Source of the DNA: an uncultured Tessaracoccus sp. | GTDB taxonomy: Bacteria; Actinomycetota; Actinomycetes; Propionibacteriales; Propionibacteriaceae | Length of the DNA stretch: 64,000 nt | NCBI RefSeq assembly: GCF_947255005.1 | Contig: NZ_CAMYFI010000006.1 | Span: 1 to 64,000, forward strand | Reading direction: 5' to 3' | Part shown: one piece after another, positions 1 through 7,895 of the stretch | Numbering within the stretch: position 1 is the first letter of the stretch | Layout of the letters: the number at the start of each line of letters is the position of its first letter | Notes under the pieces: generated by a model | The model's database searches: none | What the model saw: the letters and a program-made list of their open reading frames with translations, nothing else | What the model was told of the DNA's origin: nothing | Position numbers and translations under genes: made by a program

Positions 1-15
1 TACACCGGTGGCGAA

Positions 16-48
16 TCGTCGGCAGCGTCAGATGTGTATAAGAGACAG
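16..48 (+). other. Nextera transposase adapter (sequencing artefact)
   Basis: Bases 16-48 match the 33-nt Illumina Nextera read-1 adapter, ending in the Tn5 mosaic end (TGTATAAGAGACAG). This is library sequence, not genome. Bases 1-15 before it have no reliable genomic context either. Translated in one frame it gives the well-known contaminant peptide MCIRDS. Genuine sequence probably starts at base 49. Confidence 0.97.
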
Positions 49-50
49 CC

Positions 51-905
51 CCCTCCCCCTCCGTCGATCCGACGGCGCTCCCTCGGCCACTACAGATCAC
101 GGGGAAGCTCACCGACGGCGACAACGCGCTGCGCGTGGTGCAGGCCCTCGACAAGCTCGCGCACCACCGCCCGGCACTGAAGCTCGACGTCACCCCCACA
201 TCGGCCACGCTCATCGCCCTCGGCGCCGACGACAAACCCATCGCCTATCAGTGGTCGAACGGCACCCTCGACGCAGCCACCACCGACTTCCAATACCTAC
301 AGCAAAACACCTTCTCTCCGGCCGATTTCCCGCTCGACAAGCTCGGCACCATGTTCCAGCACGCAGAGCGGCTCGGCGTGAAGGGTCAGCTCGTCTACCA
401 AATCCAGGAGTACGGCCGCGCCGCCATCACGCAATCCATCTCGTCACGGCCCGAGACGGTCACCGTGTTTTTCCTGAGCGACGCCACGCCCGTCCCCACC
501 ATCGGAGTGACGCTGCCGAGCGACGTAGCAGCCGGCCTGGCCGCGGTCACCGCCGGCGACCAGTACATCACCCAATTCGGCTTCAGCAAGGAGCGCGGCT
601 ATTGGGCGTTCGCCATCGACGGCGACGAGGTAGTAACCCGCATCCGCAAAGACCATGTGCCCACCTTCGAGACCCGCAAGGAGAGCACCACCGAGGAGCT
701 GCGTTTCAAGGCATCGCGCATCGACCCAGTATCGGCCGTGCTCGCGATGTCCAACGCCCGCAAGAACGCCCAGGACGCCTGCGAGCTCATCGTCTCGCAA
801 CCTCCCGCGAGCCCGGAGCCGATCATGACGATCCGCTGCGGCTCCGGCACCGTGCGCACTGATCTGGCCGGGAACAACCTCGACGACGAGCTCAAGAACA
901 ACTGA
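51..905 (+). CDS. Hypothetical protein, 5'-truncated at contig edge
   Basis: An open frame runs without a stop from just after the adapter to a TGA at 903-905, so the gene start is missing. About 284 residues are visible. GTG at 135 is a possible internal start, but the frame reads sensibly upstream of it (LQITGKLTDGDNALRVV), which argues for a longer gene. I recognise no family. No membrane segment or catalytic motif is evident; the mix of short polar stretches and TVFFLSD-like beta segments suggests a soluble or secreted globular protein. It converges with the zinc peptidase gene across a hairpin. Confidence 0.7.
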   Translation, partial: PSPSVDPTALPRPLQITGKLTDGDNALRVVQALDKLAHHRPALKLDVTPTSATLIALGADDKPIAYQWSNGTLDAATTDFQYLQQNTFSPADFPLDKLGTMFQHAERLGVKGQLVYQIQEYGRAAITQSISSRPETVTVFFLSDATPVPTIGVTLPSDVAAGLAAVTAGDQYITQFGFSKERGYWAFAIDGDEVVTRIRKDHVPTFETRKESTTEELRFKASRIDPVSAVLAMSNARKNAQDACELIVSQPPASPEPIMTIRCGSGTVRTDLAGNNLDDELKNN

Positions 906-909
906 CCCT

Positions 910-937
910 ACCCGGTGGGCGCTCCGGGGCACCGGGT
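910..937. terminator. Bidirectional hairpin between convergent genes
   Basis: ACCCGGTG and CACCGGGT form a perfect 8-bp stem with a 12-nt loop. It lies in the 42 bases between the stops of two convergent genes. No U-tract follows, as is common in high-GC actinobacteria. Confidence 0.55.
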
Positions 938-947
938 GTCGGGAAGG

Positions 948-1838
948 TCAGAGGTTGTCGGTGCTGAAGGTGTCGCAGGCGTTCACGTCGCCTGTCTGGA
1001 AGCCCGCGTGCAGCCAGCGCTGACGCTGCTCGGAGGAGCCGTGCGTCCACTCATTTTGAATGACCTGCCCCATGGATTGCTCCTGAATGTGGTCGTCGCC
1101 GACAGCGCGGGCAGCGTCGAGGATGCGATTCAGGTCGTCCTGGGTGACGTTCTCAATGAGCGAATTCTTGTCGCGGATCGTGTGGTGGAACCAGACGCCC
1201 GCGTAGCAGTCGGCTTGCAATTCCGCGCGGACGGAGCCCGACTTGGCGCCCTTCTGCGCGCCCTGGCGGCTCTTCGCGAGCGAGCCGGTGAGGTTTTGCA
1301 CGTGGTGCCCATACTCGTGGGCGATGATGTACGCCTCTGCGGCGTAGCCGCCCTGAGCGCCGAGCTGGTTGAGCAGTTTGCCCATGTAATCGGTGTCGAT
1401 GTACACCGTCTTGTCGGCGGGGCAGTAGAACGGGCCAACCTGCGAGCTGGCGACCCCACATCCCGTCTCAACACGCCCACTAAACAGCTGTGTTGCCGCT
1501 CGCCGGTATCCCTGCACCTGGGTTTCCCAGAACCCGTCGATGGCCGTCACATAGGCGGGCCAGCGGCACTCCGGGTCGCGGTCGACGTCGGCACCCGTCC
1601 TACATTCGGGTTTGTTCGTCACCTTTCCCGACGCTCCGCCTCGCTGCTGAGGCTGTGCGCCACCGATCACAGCGCTGGGGTCGATGCCGAGCTGCGGCCC
1701 AAGGAAGATCAGCAGTAGGAGCAGCAATCCACCTGCACCACCGCCAACGGCGACGCCTCGACGCCCGCCTCCGCTGCGGCCCGACCCTCCGTAGCGCACA
1801 CGTGACTGGTCGATGCTCGCGCTGTCTTTGAACTCCAT
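948..1838 (-). CDS. Neutral zinc metallopeptidase (YpfJ/KPN_02809 type)
   Basis: A 296-residue predicted membrane-anchored peptidase. After a basic, glycine-rich N-terminus comes one hydrophobic segment at about residues 31-49. The rest would lie outside the membrane. The zinc site is visible: HEYGHH, with His174, Glu175 and His178 forming HExxH, followed by ELQADCYAG, whose Glu is the probable third ligand. The length is normal for the family. The start is ATG at 1838, because GGAGG lies 6 nt upstream; an alternative start at 1862 lacks such a site. The substrate is unknown. It converges with the upstream hypothetical gene. Confidence 0.9.
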   Translation of the reverse strand: MEFKDSASIDQSRVRYGGSGRSGGGRRGVAVGGGAGGLLLLLLIFLGPQLGIDPSAVIGGAQPQQRGGASGKVTNKPECRTGADVDRDPECRWPAYVTAIDGFWETQVQGYRRAATQLFSGRVETGCGVASSQVGPFYCPADKTVYIDTDYMGKLLNQLGAQGGYAAEAYIIAHEYGHHVQNLTGSLAKSRQGAQKGAKSGSVRAELQADCYAGVWFHHTIRDKNSLIENVTQDDLNRILDAARAVGDDHIQEQSMGQVIQNEWTHGSSEQRQRWLHAGFQTGDVNACDTFSTDNL

Positions 1839-1940
1839 GCTGACCCTCCGATCAATGTGCACTCATGCTACCCAGCTTCCAGCCTTGTTCGCGCGTCCAT
1901 CGCCGGCCGTGAGGCTTGGGGCGAGAGCTAGGGTTGAAGA

Positions 1941-2627
1941 ATGCGTGTCGTTGGAGTGACTACCCCGGTGGGTGGCCCCGTCGTCGACTTTCATGTCGAG
2001 CACGGTGCCCACCCCGCGGTGACGCTCTTCGATCGCGGTTTCGTGCAGCTGCGCCCCCTATCTGCAGAGCTGATTGACGACGAGATCGTCTACAAGGCTC
2101 TCGTGCGCGAGGTGGTGCCCGCAGATAACCGCCCGCAGGTGCGCTTTAGGGTGCACGTCGACCCGAATGAAGACACGCTCGTGCCGGTGCAACGCCAGGC
2201 CGCCTACGCCCTGATTCTCTCAGAGCGGGGTCTGCTCGGCACTGTGAACTCCGCGCAGTCGCACGCGGCCGGGGTTTGGGCGCTGCCTGGTGGGGGCATC
2301 AACCCGGGCGAGTCGCCGTCGGATGGGTTACTGCGCGAGATCTACGAGGAAACGGGGCAATCGATCATCATCGACCGTCTCCTCGCCCTCGAATCCGAGC
2401 ACTGGATCGGGCGTTCGCTGAGCGGGCGTCTGGAAGACTTTCACGCGCTGCGCTTCATTTACGGCGGGCGCTGCGAGCATCCCACCGACCCCGTCGTGCA
2501 TGACATCGGAGGGTCCACCGAGATCGCCGAGTGGGTGCCGCTGCGATCCTGGCGGCAACACCACTGGACGAACAGCTCCCGCACGCTGCTCGCGCAGTAC
2601 GCACGCAAGCTGTGGGTGTGGGCCTGA
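1941..2627 (+). CDS. Nudix hydrolase domain protein
   Basis: A 228-residue protein with an N-terminal region of about 85 residues and then a Nudix domain. The Nudix box falls at residues 118-140 (GGGINPGE then LLREIYEETG), containing the Glu residues that bind the metal and cleave nucleoside-diphosphate-linked substrates. The last position of the box is Gln where a hydrophobic residue is usual. The substrate cannot be told from sequence. The gene is monocistronic, divergent from the zinc peptidase and convergent with the Bax1-I gene across a hairpin. Confidence 0.85.
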   Translation: MRVVGVTTPVGGPVVDFHVEHGAHPAVTLFDRGFVQLRPLSAELIDDEIVYKALVREVVPADNRPQVRFRVHVDPNEDTLVPVQRQAAYALILSERGLLGTVNSAQSHAAGVWALPGGGINPGESPSDGLLREIYEETGQSIIIDRLLALESEHWIGRSLSGRLEDFHALRFIYGGRCEHPTDPVVHDIGGSTEIAEWVPLRSWRQHHWTNSSRTLLAQYARKLWVWA

Positions 2628-2640
2628 CATCCAGCAACAA

Positions 2641-2678
2641 CGACGCCGCCACCAGCGCGGATGCTGGCAGCGGCGTCG
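2641..2678. terminator. Hairpin terminator between convergent genes
   Basis: CGACGCCGC pairs with GCGGCGTCG (9 bp), with a second nested pairing CCAGC/GCTGG inside. It sits in the 66 bases between the convergent Nudix and Bax1-I stops and could serve both. Confidence 0.7.
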
Positions 2679-2693
2679 ACTCGTCGGGGGAGA

Positions 2694-3584
2694 TTAATCA
2701 GACGAAGCGAAGTACGAGGCGATTCGCAGGATCTCGACGTACAGCCACACCATGGTGACGGTAATGCCGAAGGCTGCACGCCAGGATTCGCTGGCGGGCG
2801 CGCGGCTCTCGACGCCGACGCGGACCGCGTCGAAGTCCATCACCAGGTTGAACACTGCCAGCACCACGGCCAGCAGTGAGAAGGCGATAGCGAGCCATCC
2901 AGCGCCGGGGCCGACGGCGCGCAGGCCGAGGTTGACGCCGAGGAGGTACAGCACCAGGTTCACCAGCATCACGCCGGCGATGGCGAAGGTGGCGACGACC
3001 ACCATCTGCTTAAACTTGGCGCCCAAGCGAATGTTGGCGAATTTCATGACGGCGAGCGTGACACCCGCGGTGACGAATGTGGCGAGCACGGCAGTCATGA
3101 CGATGCCCGGCCACATCATGTCGAAGAACTTAGAAATAGCGCCCACGAAGAGGCCCTCGAACAGGGCGTAGATGCCCAGCGAGACCGGCCCGATGTTGCG
3201 CCTGAACGAGACGACCAGGGCCGTGATGAAGCCGCCCAGTCCACCGACGATCCACAGCCCCAACGTCAGTTCTGGCGGCGTGAACAAATATGCGACGGCG
3301 GCGACGAGGAACACAGCACCCAGTGAGATGCCCGTCTTCGCGATGACGTCGTCGTACGTCATCACCCCGCCGGCGGGCGCCTGCGAGTATTGCTGCTGTT
3401 GGAACGGTTGCTGAGCGTACGGGTCGTATGACGCCCCTTGCTGCGGGTACTGCCCGTAGTCTTGCTGCGGGTGACCGCCTGGCTGGGCGTATCCGACGGG
3501 CTGCCCGTAACCCGTCTGGGGGTAGCTCTGCGGCTGCTGGTTCTTCATGAACCCTTCACCGCGACCAAAAATGGGATTTGCCAT
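2694..3584 (-). CDS. Bax inhibitor-1/YccA family membrane protein
   Basis: A 296-residue integral membrane protein. The first 90 or so residues are rich in Gln, Pro, Tyr and Gly (PQSYPQTGYGQP, QQPFQQQQYSQ), a disordered cytoplasmic tail common in actinobacterial homologues. They are followed by about seven hydrophobic helices typical of the Bax1-I family. The C-terminal helices contain FNLVMDFDAVRVGVE and end in a short charged tail. Family members are proposed calcium-leak or stress-related channels; the role here is unknown. The start at 3584 is chosen for the AAGGAAGAG site just upstream; in-frame codons further up would read into untranslated leader. Confidence 0.88.
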   Translation of the reverse strand: MANPIFGRGEGFMKNQQPQSYPQTGYGQPVGYAQPGGHPQQDYGQYPQQGASYDPYAQQPFQQQQYSQAPAGGVMTYDDVIAKTGISLGAVFLVAAVAYLFTPPELTLGLWIVGGLGGFITALVVSFRRNIGPVSLGIYALFEGLFVGAISKFFDMMWPGIVMTAVLATFVTAGVTLAVMKFANIRLGAKFKQMVVVATFAIAGVMLVNLVLYLLGVNLGLRAVGPGAGWLAIAFSLLAVVLAVFNLVMDFDAVRVGVESRAPASESWRAAFGITVTMVWLYVEILRIASYFASSD

Positions 3585-3682
3585 TGGCTCTCTTCCTTCG
3601 GAGTGCGTCCATAGCCATGGTAACGGCAAAGCCAAGCAATCTCGAGCGTTGTTTGACACTTAATATTGCATTGTCGCATCGG

Positions 3683-3756
3683 TGCCCTCGACGGGATTCG
3701 AACCCGCACTGGGGCGGGTTTAAGCCGCCTGCCTCTGCCAGTTGGGCTACGAGGGC
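3683..3756 (-). tRNA. tRNA-Leu(UAA), unusual class I shape
   Basis: A cloverleaf is visible on the minus strand: acceptor GCCCTCG/CGAGGGC (7 perfect pairs), D-arm GCCC..GGC, anticodon stem GGCGG/CCGCC with loop CTTAAAC (anticodon UAA), T-arm GCGGG-TTCGAAT-CCCGT and discriminator A. The variable region is only about 5 nt. tRNA-Leu normally has a long class II variable arm, so this is atypical. No full CCA is encoded. It lies beside ppx, a position I recall for tRNA-Leu in other actinobacteria. Confidence 0.85.
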
Positions 3757-3762
3757 GTATCT

Positions 3763-4677
3763 CTAGTGGAGCATGCTGAGCGCCACACCGTCGAGAATAT
3801 CGGTCTCGCTGACGAGGATCGAGCCACCCGGCACCCGGCGGGAGAGTTCGTCGAGGATGATGGCTCCGGCCCCGATTACCTGCGCGCGCAGCGGGTGCAT
3901 GCACGGCTCGCGTGCGATGTCGTCGGCCCTCGTGGCGAGCCAGTGGGCGCAGCTGGCGACGACGTCGTCGCGAGTAAGAAGCGTTTCGTGGATCTCGTCG
4001 CGTTCGTAGCGCAGCAGCCCGAGCTTGCGCGCCGCGAAGCTGGTGACCGTGCCCGCCACGCCGATCGCCGTGGCGACCTCGGCGAAGTTGATGCCGGCGT
4101 GATCGATCTGCTCGCCCGCCCAAGCGCGCGCCGCGCTGACCTCGTCGGGGGTTGGGGGGTCTGCGCGGAAGAATCGTTCGTGGATGCGAACCGCTCCGAC
4201 GTTGAGGCTCACCGCTTGGGCCACTTCGCGGTCGTGCAGCAGGACGAGTTCAGTGGAGCCGCCACCGATGTCGATCACGAGCGACGGCGATTCGGCCTCG
4301 ACGCCCGAGAGCACGCCCTGCGACGACAGCCGCGCCTCCTCCTCGCCGGAGATGATCTCGACGTCCACGCCCAACCGCTCGCGGGCGCCACGCTCGAACT
4401 CGCCGCGGTTGGAGACGTCGCGAGCGGCGGAGGTGGCAACCACCCTGAGCTCAGCCCCGCCTTGGGCGTCGATGAGTGCGCGGAACTCGTCGAAGATGGC
4501 GAAGGTTCGCGCCAGCGCGTCGGGGTGAAACTCGCCGGTGGCGTCGACGCCCTGGCCAAGCCGGGCGAGCCGCACCTCGCGCGCGAGCTCGCGAATCTCG
4601 TCGCCGTCGGCGCGAAAGATCACCAGGCGGATGGAGTTGGTGCCGCAGTCGATGCCCGCGACGGTACGCCCGCTCAC
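3763..4677 (-). CDS. ppx: Exopolyphosphatase, Ppx/GppA family
   Basis: A 304-residue cytosolic ASKHA-fold phosphatase. The phosphate-1 motif GIDCGTNSIRL lies at residues 9-19, phosphate-2 is DIGGGSTEL, and a later VGVAGTVTSFAA matches the third loop. The family splits polyphosphate or pppGpp; the short actinobacterial type lacks the long C-terminal domain of E. coli Ppx. The start is GTG at 4677, overlapping the TGA of the DUF501 gene (GTGA), so the two are translationally coupled. It is last in the eno-divIC-DUF501-ppx order. Confidence 0.93.
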   Translation of the reverse strand: MSGRTVAGIDCGTNSIRLVIFRADGDEIRELAREVRLARLGQGVDATGEFHPDALARTFAIFDEFRALIDAQGGAELRVVATSAARDVSNRGEFERGARERLGVDVEIISGEEEARLSSQGVLSGVEAESPSLVIDIGGGSTELVLLHDREVAQAVSLNVGAVRIHERFFRADPPTPDEVSAARAWAGEQIDHAGINFAEVATAIGVAGTVTSFAARKLGLLRYERDEIHETLLTRDDVVASCAHWLATRADDIAREPCMHPLRAQVIGAGAIILDELSRRVPGGSILVSETDILDGVALSMLH

Positions 4678-5183
4678 TGCTTCGTCTCCACGCGGCACGG
4701 CCTCTCCCAAAACTCGCCCAGGAGCTCCAGCGCCTCGTCGCCGAGCGGGTTCACGCCCGGCCCCTTGGCGAGGGCGTGCGCCACCAGCACGTGGAGGCAC
4801 TTCACGCGGGTAGGCATACCACCGGCGGTCTTGCCGTCGATCTCTTCGACGTGGCCGAGAGCTTCGCGGTCGGCGAGATACGATTCGTGCGCCTCGCGGT
4901 ACTTGGCGGCCAGCTTTTCGTCGTGCTGGAGGCGCTCAGTCATCTCTGCCATCAGCCCGGAGGCCTCGAGCGTGCCGATCATCGACGCCGCACGGGGGCA
5001 GGTGAGGTAGTAGGTGGTGGGAAACGGCGTTCCGTTCGGCAGCCGGGGCGCGGTGCGCGTCACCGCGGGCTTGCCGCACGGGCAGCGCCAGGCGACGTCG
5101 ATGCATCCGCGTGGTTCACGGCCGAGCTGCGCGGCCATGACGGCGAGGTCTTCTTCGGTGACTCCCACGACGTCCTTCCTCAC
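4674..5183 (-). CDS. DUF501 domain protein
   Basis: A 169-residue protein matching the actinobacterial DUF501 family by the cysteine motif VAWRCPCGKPAV, the TTYYLTCPRAASMIGTLEASG stretch and MPTRVKCLHVLVAHALA. The conserved Cys and His residues suggest metal binding, but function is not established. It overlaps divIC by 4 nt (ATGA) upstream and ppx by 4 nt downstream, so the three genes form one tight operon. Confidence 0.9.
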   Translation of the reverse strand: MRKDVVGVTEEDLAVMAAQLGREPRGCIDVAWRCPCGKPAVTRTAPRLPNGTPFPTTYYLTCPRAASMIGTLEASGLMAEMTERLQHDEKLAAKYREAHESYLADREALGHVEEIDGKTAGGMPTRVKCLHVLVAHALAKGPGVNPLGDEALELLGEFWERPCRVETKQ

Positions 5184-5821
5184 GATGGTTTCGATGAAGG
5201 TTTCGGGCTCTCGCCCTCCGGCTCCAATCCGATCACCCTATCGTCGTCAACCAGGCGCTTCGAATCGGGATCTTCTGCAGGCGCATCCGCCACCCGAACC
5301 GACGTCCACATCTGCTCGTACCAAGGGCCTTTGGATGCTTCGACGAGAGAACCCACCGTCTCGGAACCGTCGACGGGTTCCCCGTTTGGACCGATCACGC
5401 GGTAGCCCGTCTCCCCAGGCATCACCCAGCCCAACCGAACGCGCGCCTGCGCACGCACGTACTCCGGGTCGCTCCACCGCTCGACCTCGTCCTTTTGCTG
5501 CGCGATCGTCTTCTTCGTCACGGCGATGCGCTCGCGTTCTTCGGCAATCTGGCCGGCTTGGATGAAGTAGATGCGCAGGCTCTGCCCGAGCAAAATCATG
5601 GTGCCGAGCACCGCCGCTGTGAGCACCACCAGTCGCCAGGTGATGCCCCGAGCACGCATCATGCTGGCGGAGGTCGTCGTCGGGTGCGCGGGGTGCTCGG
5701 GCTCGTTCTCTACGGTCGACGTGGAGCGCTCGCGGTGCGCGCGCTGCTCCTGACGCGCAGTGGTCCGGGACCGCGGAGTACCGCGACCCGGACCACTGCC
5801 TGCAGGACTAGTTTTCGCCAC
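5180..5821 (-). CDS. Septum formation initiator, DivIC/FtsB family
   Basis: A 213-residue bitopic division protein. A long polar cytoplasmic N-terminus (about 60 residues) precedes one membrane helix at about 62-79. A coiled-coil region follows (IQAGQIAEERERIAV and on to QQKDEVERW), then the family motif YVRAQARVRLGWVMPGE and a disordered acidic tail. Family members join FtsL/DivIB-type partners at the septum. It lies 30 nt downstream of eno and overlaps DUF501. Its codons 8-22 contain a strong inverted repeat. Confidence 0.88.
   Translation of the reverse strand: MAKTSPAGSGPGRGTPRSRTTARQEQRAHRERSTSTVENEPEHPAHPTTTSASMMRARGITWRLVVLTAAVLGTMILLGQSLRIYFIQAGQIAEERERIAVTKKTIAQQKDEVERWSDPEYVRAQARVRLGWVMPGETGYRVIGPNGEPVDGSETVGSLVEASKGPWYEQMWTSVRVADAPAEDPDSKRLVDDDRVIGLEPEGESPKPSSKPS
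5758..5798. repeat. Strong inverted repeat inside the 5' end of divIC
   Basis: CAGTGGTCCGGG pairs with CCCGGACCACTG (12 bp); inside, CGCGG pairs with CCGCG around a 4-nt AGTA loop. The hairpin lies within codons 8-22 of divIC and only about 54 nt beyond the eno stop. It could act as an eno terminator or as an attenuator of the divIC-DUF501-ppx message. Confidence 0.6.
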
Positions 5822-5851
5822 GCGCCAATACTACGCGTGCAGCGAAACAGC

Positions 5852-7129
5852 TCAGGCCTTGAAACGCGGGAAGGCCGCGCGGCCTGCGTAGTGCGCTGCC
5901 TCGTCGAGGTCTTCCTCGATGCGCAGCAGCTGGTTGTACTTCGCGACGCGGTCGGTGCGAGCCGGTGCGCCGGACTTGATCTGGCCACAGCCAAGCGCGA
6001 CGGCGAGGTCGGCGATGGTGGTGTCCTCCGTCTCACCGGAGCGGTGGGACATCATCGTCGTGTAGCCGTTGCGGTGCGCGAGGGTGACGGCGTCGATGGT
6101 CTCGGTGAGCGAGCCGATCTGGTTCACCTTCACGAGCAGCGAGTTGGCGGTGTGGGTGTCGATGCCCTTCTGCAGGCGGGTGACGTTGGTGACGAACAGG
6201 TCGTCGCCCACGAGCTGCACCTTCTTGCCGATCTTGTCGGTGAGGGTCTTCCAGCCGTCCCAGTCTTCCTCGTTCAGCGGGTCTTCGATGGACACCAGCG
6301 GGTAGGCGTCGACGAGTTCCTCGTAGTAGGCCGACATTTCCTCAGGGCTTCTCTTGGCACCCTCGAAGTTGTAGGAGCCGTCCTCGTAGAACTCGGAGGC
6401 AGCCACGTCGAGGGCCAGGGCGATGTCTTCGCCGGGCTTGAAGCCGGCAGCCTTGATGGCGTCGACGATGAGGTCGAGCGCCTCGCGGTTGGACTCGAGG
6501 TTCGGGGCGAAGCCGCCCTCGTCGCCGAGTCCAGTGGACAGGCCGCGATCCTTCAGCACCTTCTTGAGCGCGTGGTACACCTCGGCGCCCATGCGCAGCG
6601 CTTCAGCGAAGGAGTTGGCGCCGATGGGGGCGATCATGAACTCCTGAATGTCGACGTTGGAGTCGGCGTGCGAACCACCGTTGAGGATGTTCATCATCGG
6701 CACGGGCAGCACGTTGGCGGTAGGACCACCGATGTACTTGTACAGCGGGAGCTCGGCCTCGTCGGCAGCAGCCTTGGCGACGGCGAGCGAAACACCAAGG
6801 ATGGCGTTGGCGCCGAGCTTGCCCTTGTTATCGGTGCCGTCGAGCTCAAGCATTGCGTTGTCGATGGCTCGCTGGTCGTTGGCGTCGAAGTCTTCGATTT
6901 CGTCGGCAATCACGCCGACGTTGGAGACGGCGGTCTGCACACCCTTGCCGAGGTAACGGCCCTTGTCGCCGTCGCGAAGCTCGACGGCCTCGAAGGCGCC
7001 AGTGGATGCGCCGGACGGCACAGCCGCGCGGCCGAGTGCGCCGGAGTCAAGCTCAACCTCCACCTCGATGGTGGGGTTGCCGCGGGAGTCGAGAATTTCG
7101 CGAGCCTGGATGAACTCGATGTAAGCCAT
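5852..7129 (-). CDS. eno: Enolase
   Basis: A 425-residue glycolytic enzyme converting 2-phosphoglycerate to phosphoenolpyruvate. Landmarks include REILDSRGNPTIEVEV at the N-terminus, the magnesium-binding Asp and Glu positions in SIEDPLNEEDWDGW and LVGDDLFVTN, the catalytic-lysine region NSLLVKVNQIGSLTE, and SHRSGETEDTTIADLAV. The length is standard. The start has ATG preceded by a GAAGGGAC site. It is the likely highly expressed head of the eno-divIC-DUF501-ppx run. Confidence 0.98.
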   Translation of the reverse strand: MAYIEFIQAREILDSRGNPTIEVEVELDSGALGRAAVPSGASTGAFEAVELRDGDKGRYLGKGVQTAVSNVGVIADEIEDFDANDQRAIDNAMLELDGTDNKGKLGANAILGVSLAVAKAAADEAELPLYKYIGGPTANVLPVPMMNILNGGSHADSNVDIQEFMIAPIGANSFAEALRMGAEVYHALKKVLKDRGLSTGLGDEGGFAPNLESNREALDLIVDAIKAAGFKPGEDIALALDVAASEFYEDGSYNFEGAKRSPEEMSAYYEELVDAYPLVSIEDPLNEEDWDGWKTLTDKIGKKVQLVGDDLFVTNVTRLQKGIDTHTANSLLVKVNQIGSLTETIDAVTLAHRNGYTTMMSHRSGETEDTTIADLAVALGCGQIKSGAPARTDRVAKYNQLLRIEEDLDEAAHYAGRAAFPRFKA

Positions 7130-7204
7130 GGAAGTCCCTTCGGATGTTGGCGTTGAACACCGCCAGTCTAGTGCCCTTCTTCCGAGGCACCAGAGCTGGC
7201 CGAC

Positions 7205-7288
7205 GAAACTGCAAAACTCGACAACAGTTGACTCAAACTAGGCGTTTTCGCCGGGTTTGGCGTCGCTGTTGTCGAGTTTTGCAGTTTC
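7205..7288. repeat. Long hairpin element A (eno-mazG)
   Basis: Perfect 23-nt arms lie at 7205-7227 and 7266-7288 around a 38-nt loop; inside the loop CAAAC/GTTTG and GGCG/CGCC pair again. The arms carry CTCGACAACAG and CTGTTGTCGAG. Element D at 19522 has nearly the same arms, with a compensated A-to-C change. The right arm and part of the loop code for the last residues of mazG. Confidence 0.85.
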
Positions 7289-7891
7289 CGCCTGGCGCAC
7301 TTGCGTTTCGAGACGCCGGAGGGCCTTGCGTGCGGCCGCGTCGGCGTCGATGCCGCCCGCCTGCGCCCTCGCTACGAGCGCGATGATCTGCTCCCCCACC
7401 TCGTCCTCGGTAATCGGAGCGTCTGGGAGCGCGATATCGACGCCGTGCGAGCGCGAACGGGAAACTACCTTGTGGGCACGAGCAATCGCGCTCATCGAGT
7501 GGGCGATGCCGTCGAGCGCCGATGTTCGGCCCTTCTCCTGGGCCTTGCGTTGCTCCCAGTTGGCCCACATATCCGCGGGCGCAGGATCGTTGGAAAAGAC
7601 GTGCGGATGCCTGCGAACGAGCTTGTCAGCGATGCCTTGGGCCACGTCGTCGATGGAGAAGCGCCCCTCCTCCTCGGCGATGCGGGAGTGGAAAAACACC
7701 TGCAGGAGCACGTCGCCGAGCTCCTCGCGCAGGTCGTCGTCGGTGCCCTCCTCGACGGCGTCCACCACCTCGCAGGCTTCCTCGATGAGGTGGTTCAGCA
7801 GCGACTCGTGGGTCTGCTCCGCGTCCCAGGGGCAGTCCGTGCGAAGCTGCTCCATGATCTGGCGCAGCCGCTGCAGCTGGTCGTCAGGCAC
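7238..7891 (-). CDS. mazG: MazG nucleotide pyrophosphohydrolase
   Basis: A 217-residue all-alpha NTP pyrophosphatase that cleans the nucleotide pool of aberrant or excess NTPs. The metal-binding helices are visible: LIEEACEVVDAVEEG (ExxE) and LREELGDVLLQVFFHSRIAEEEG (ExxD). CPWDAEQTHESLLNHLIEE is the typical N-terminal signature. Actinobacterial MazG proteins vary at the C-terminus; here the last 16 or so codons (ETAKLDNSDAKPGENA) are provided by hairpin element A. It lies downstream of a lipoprotein gene with a 4-nt gap. Confidence 0.95.
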   Translation of the reverse strand: MPDDQLQRLRQIMEQLRTDCPWDAEQTHESLLNHLIEEACEVVDAVEEGTDDDLREELGDVLLQVFFHSRIAEEEGRFSIDDVAQGIADKLVRRHPHVFSNDPAPADMWANWEQRKAQEKGRTSALDGIAHSMSAIARAHKVVSRSRSHGVDIALPDAPITEDEVGEQIIALVARAQAGGIDADAAARKALRRLETQVRQAETAKLDNSDAKPGENA

Positions 7892-7895
7892 TTAC

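Noticed and set aside
8..862. Long open frame beginning with MANRRQRQMCIRDS
   Set aside because: It starts inside the sequencing adapter and runs out of phase with the plausible gene ending at 905; Arg/His/Pro-rich shadow composition.
3683..3756. Stop-suppressor tRNA reading
   Set aside because: The loop CTTAAAC gives anticodon UAA, which reads UUA (Leu); a suppressor for UAA would need anticodon UUA.
5495..7156. 553-codon open frame opposite eno and divIC
   Set aside because: Antisense shadow of eno typical of high-GC codon use; it has no family features and spans two real genes.
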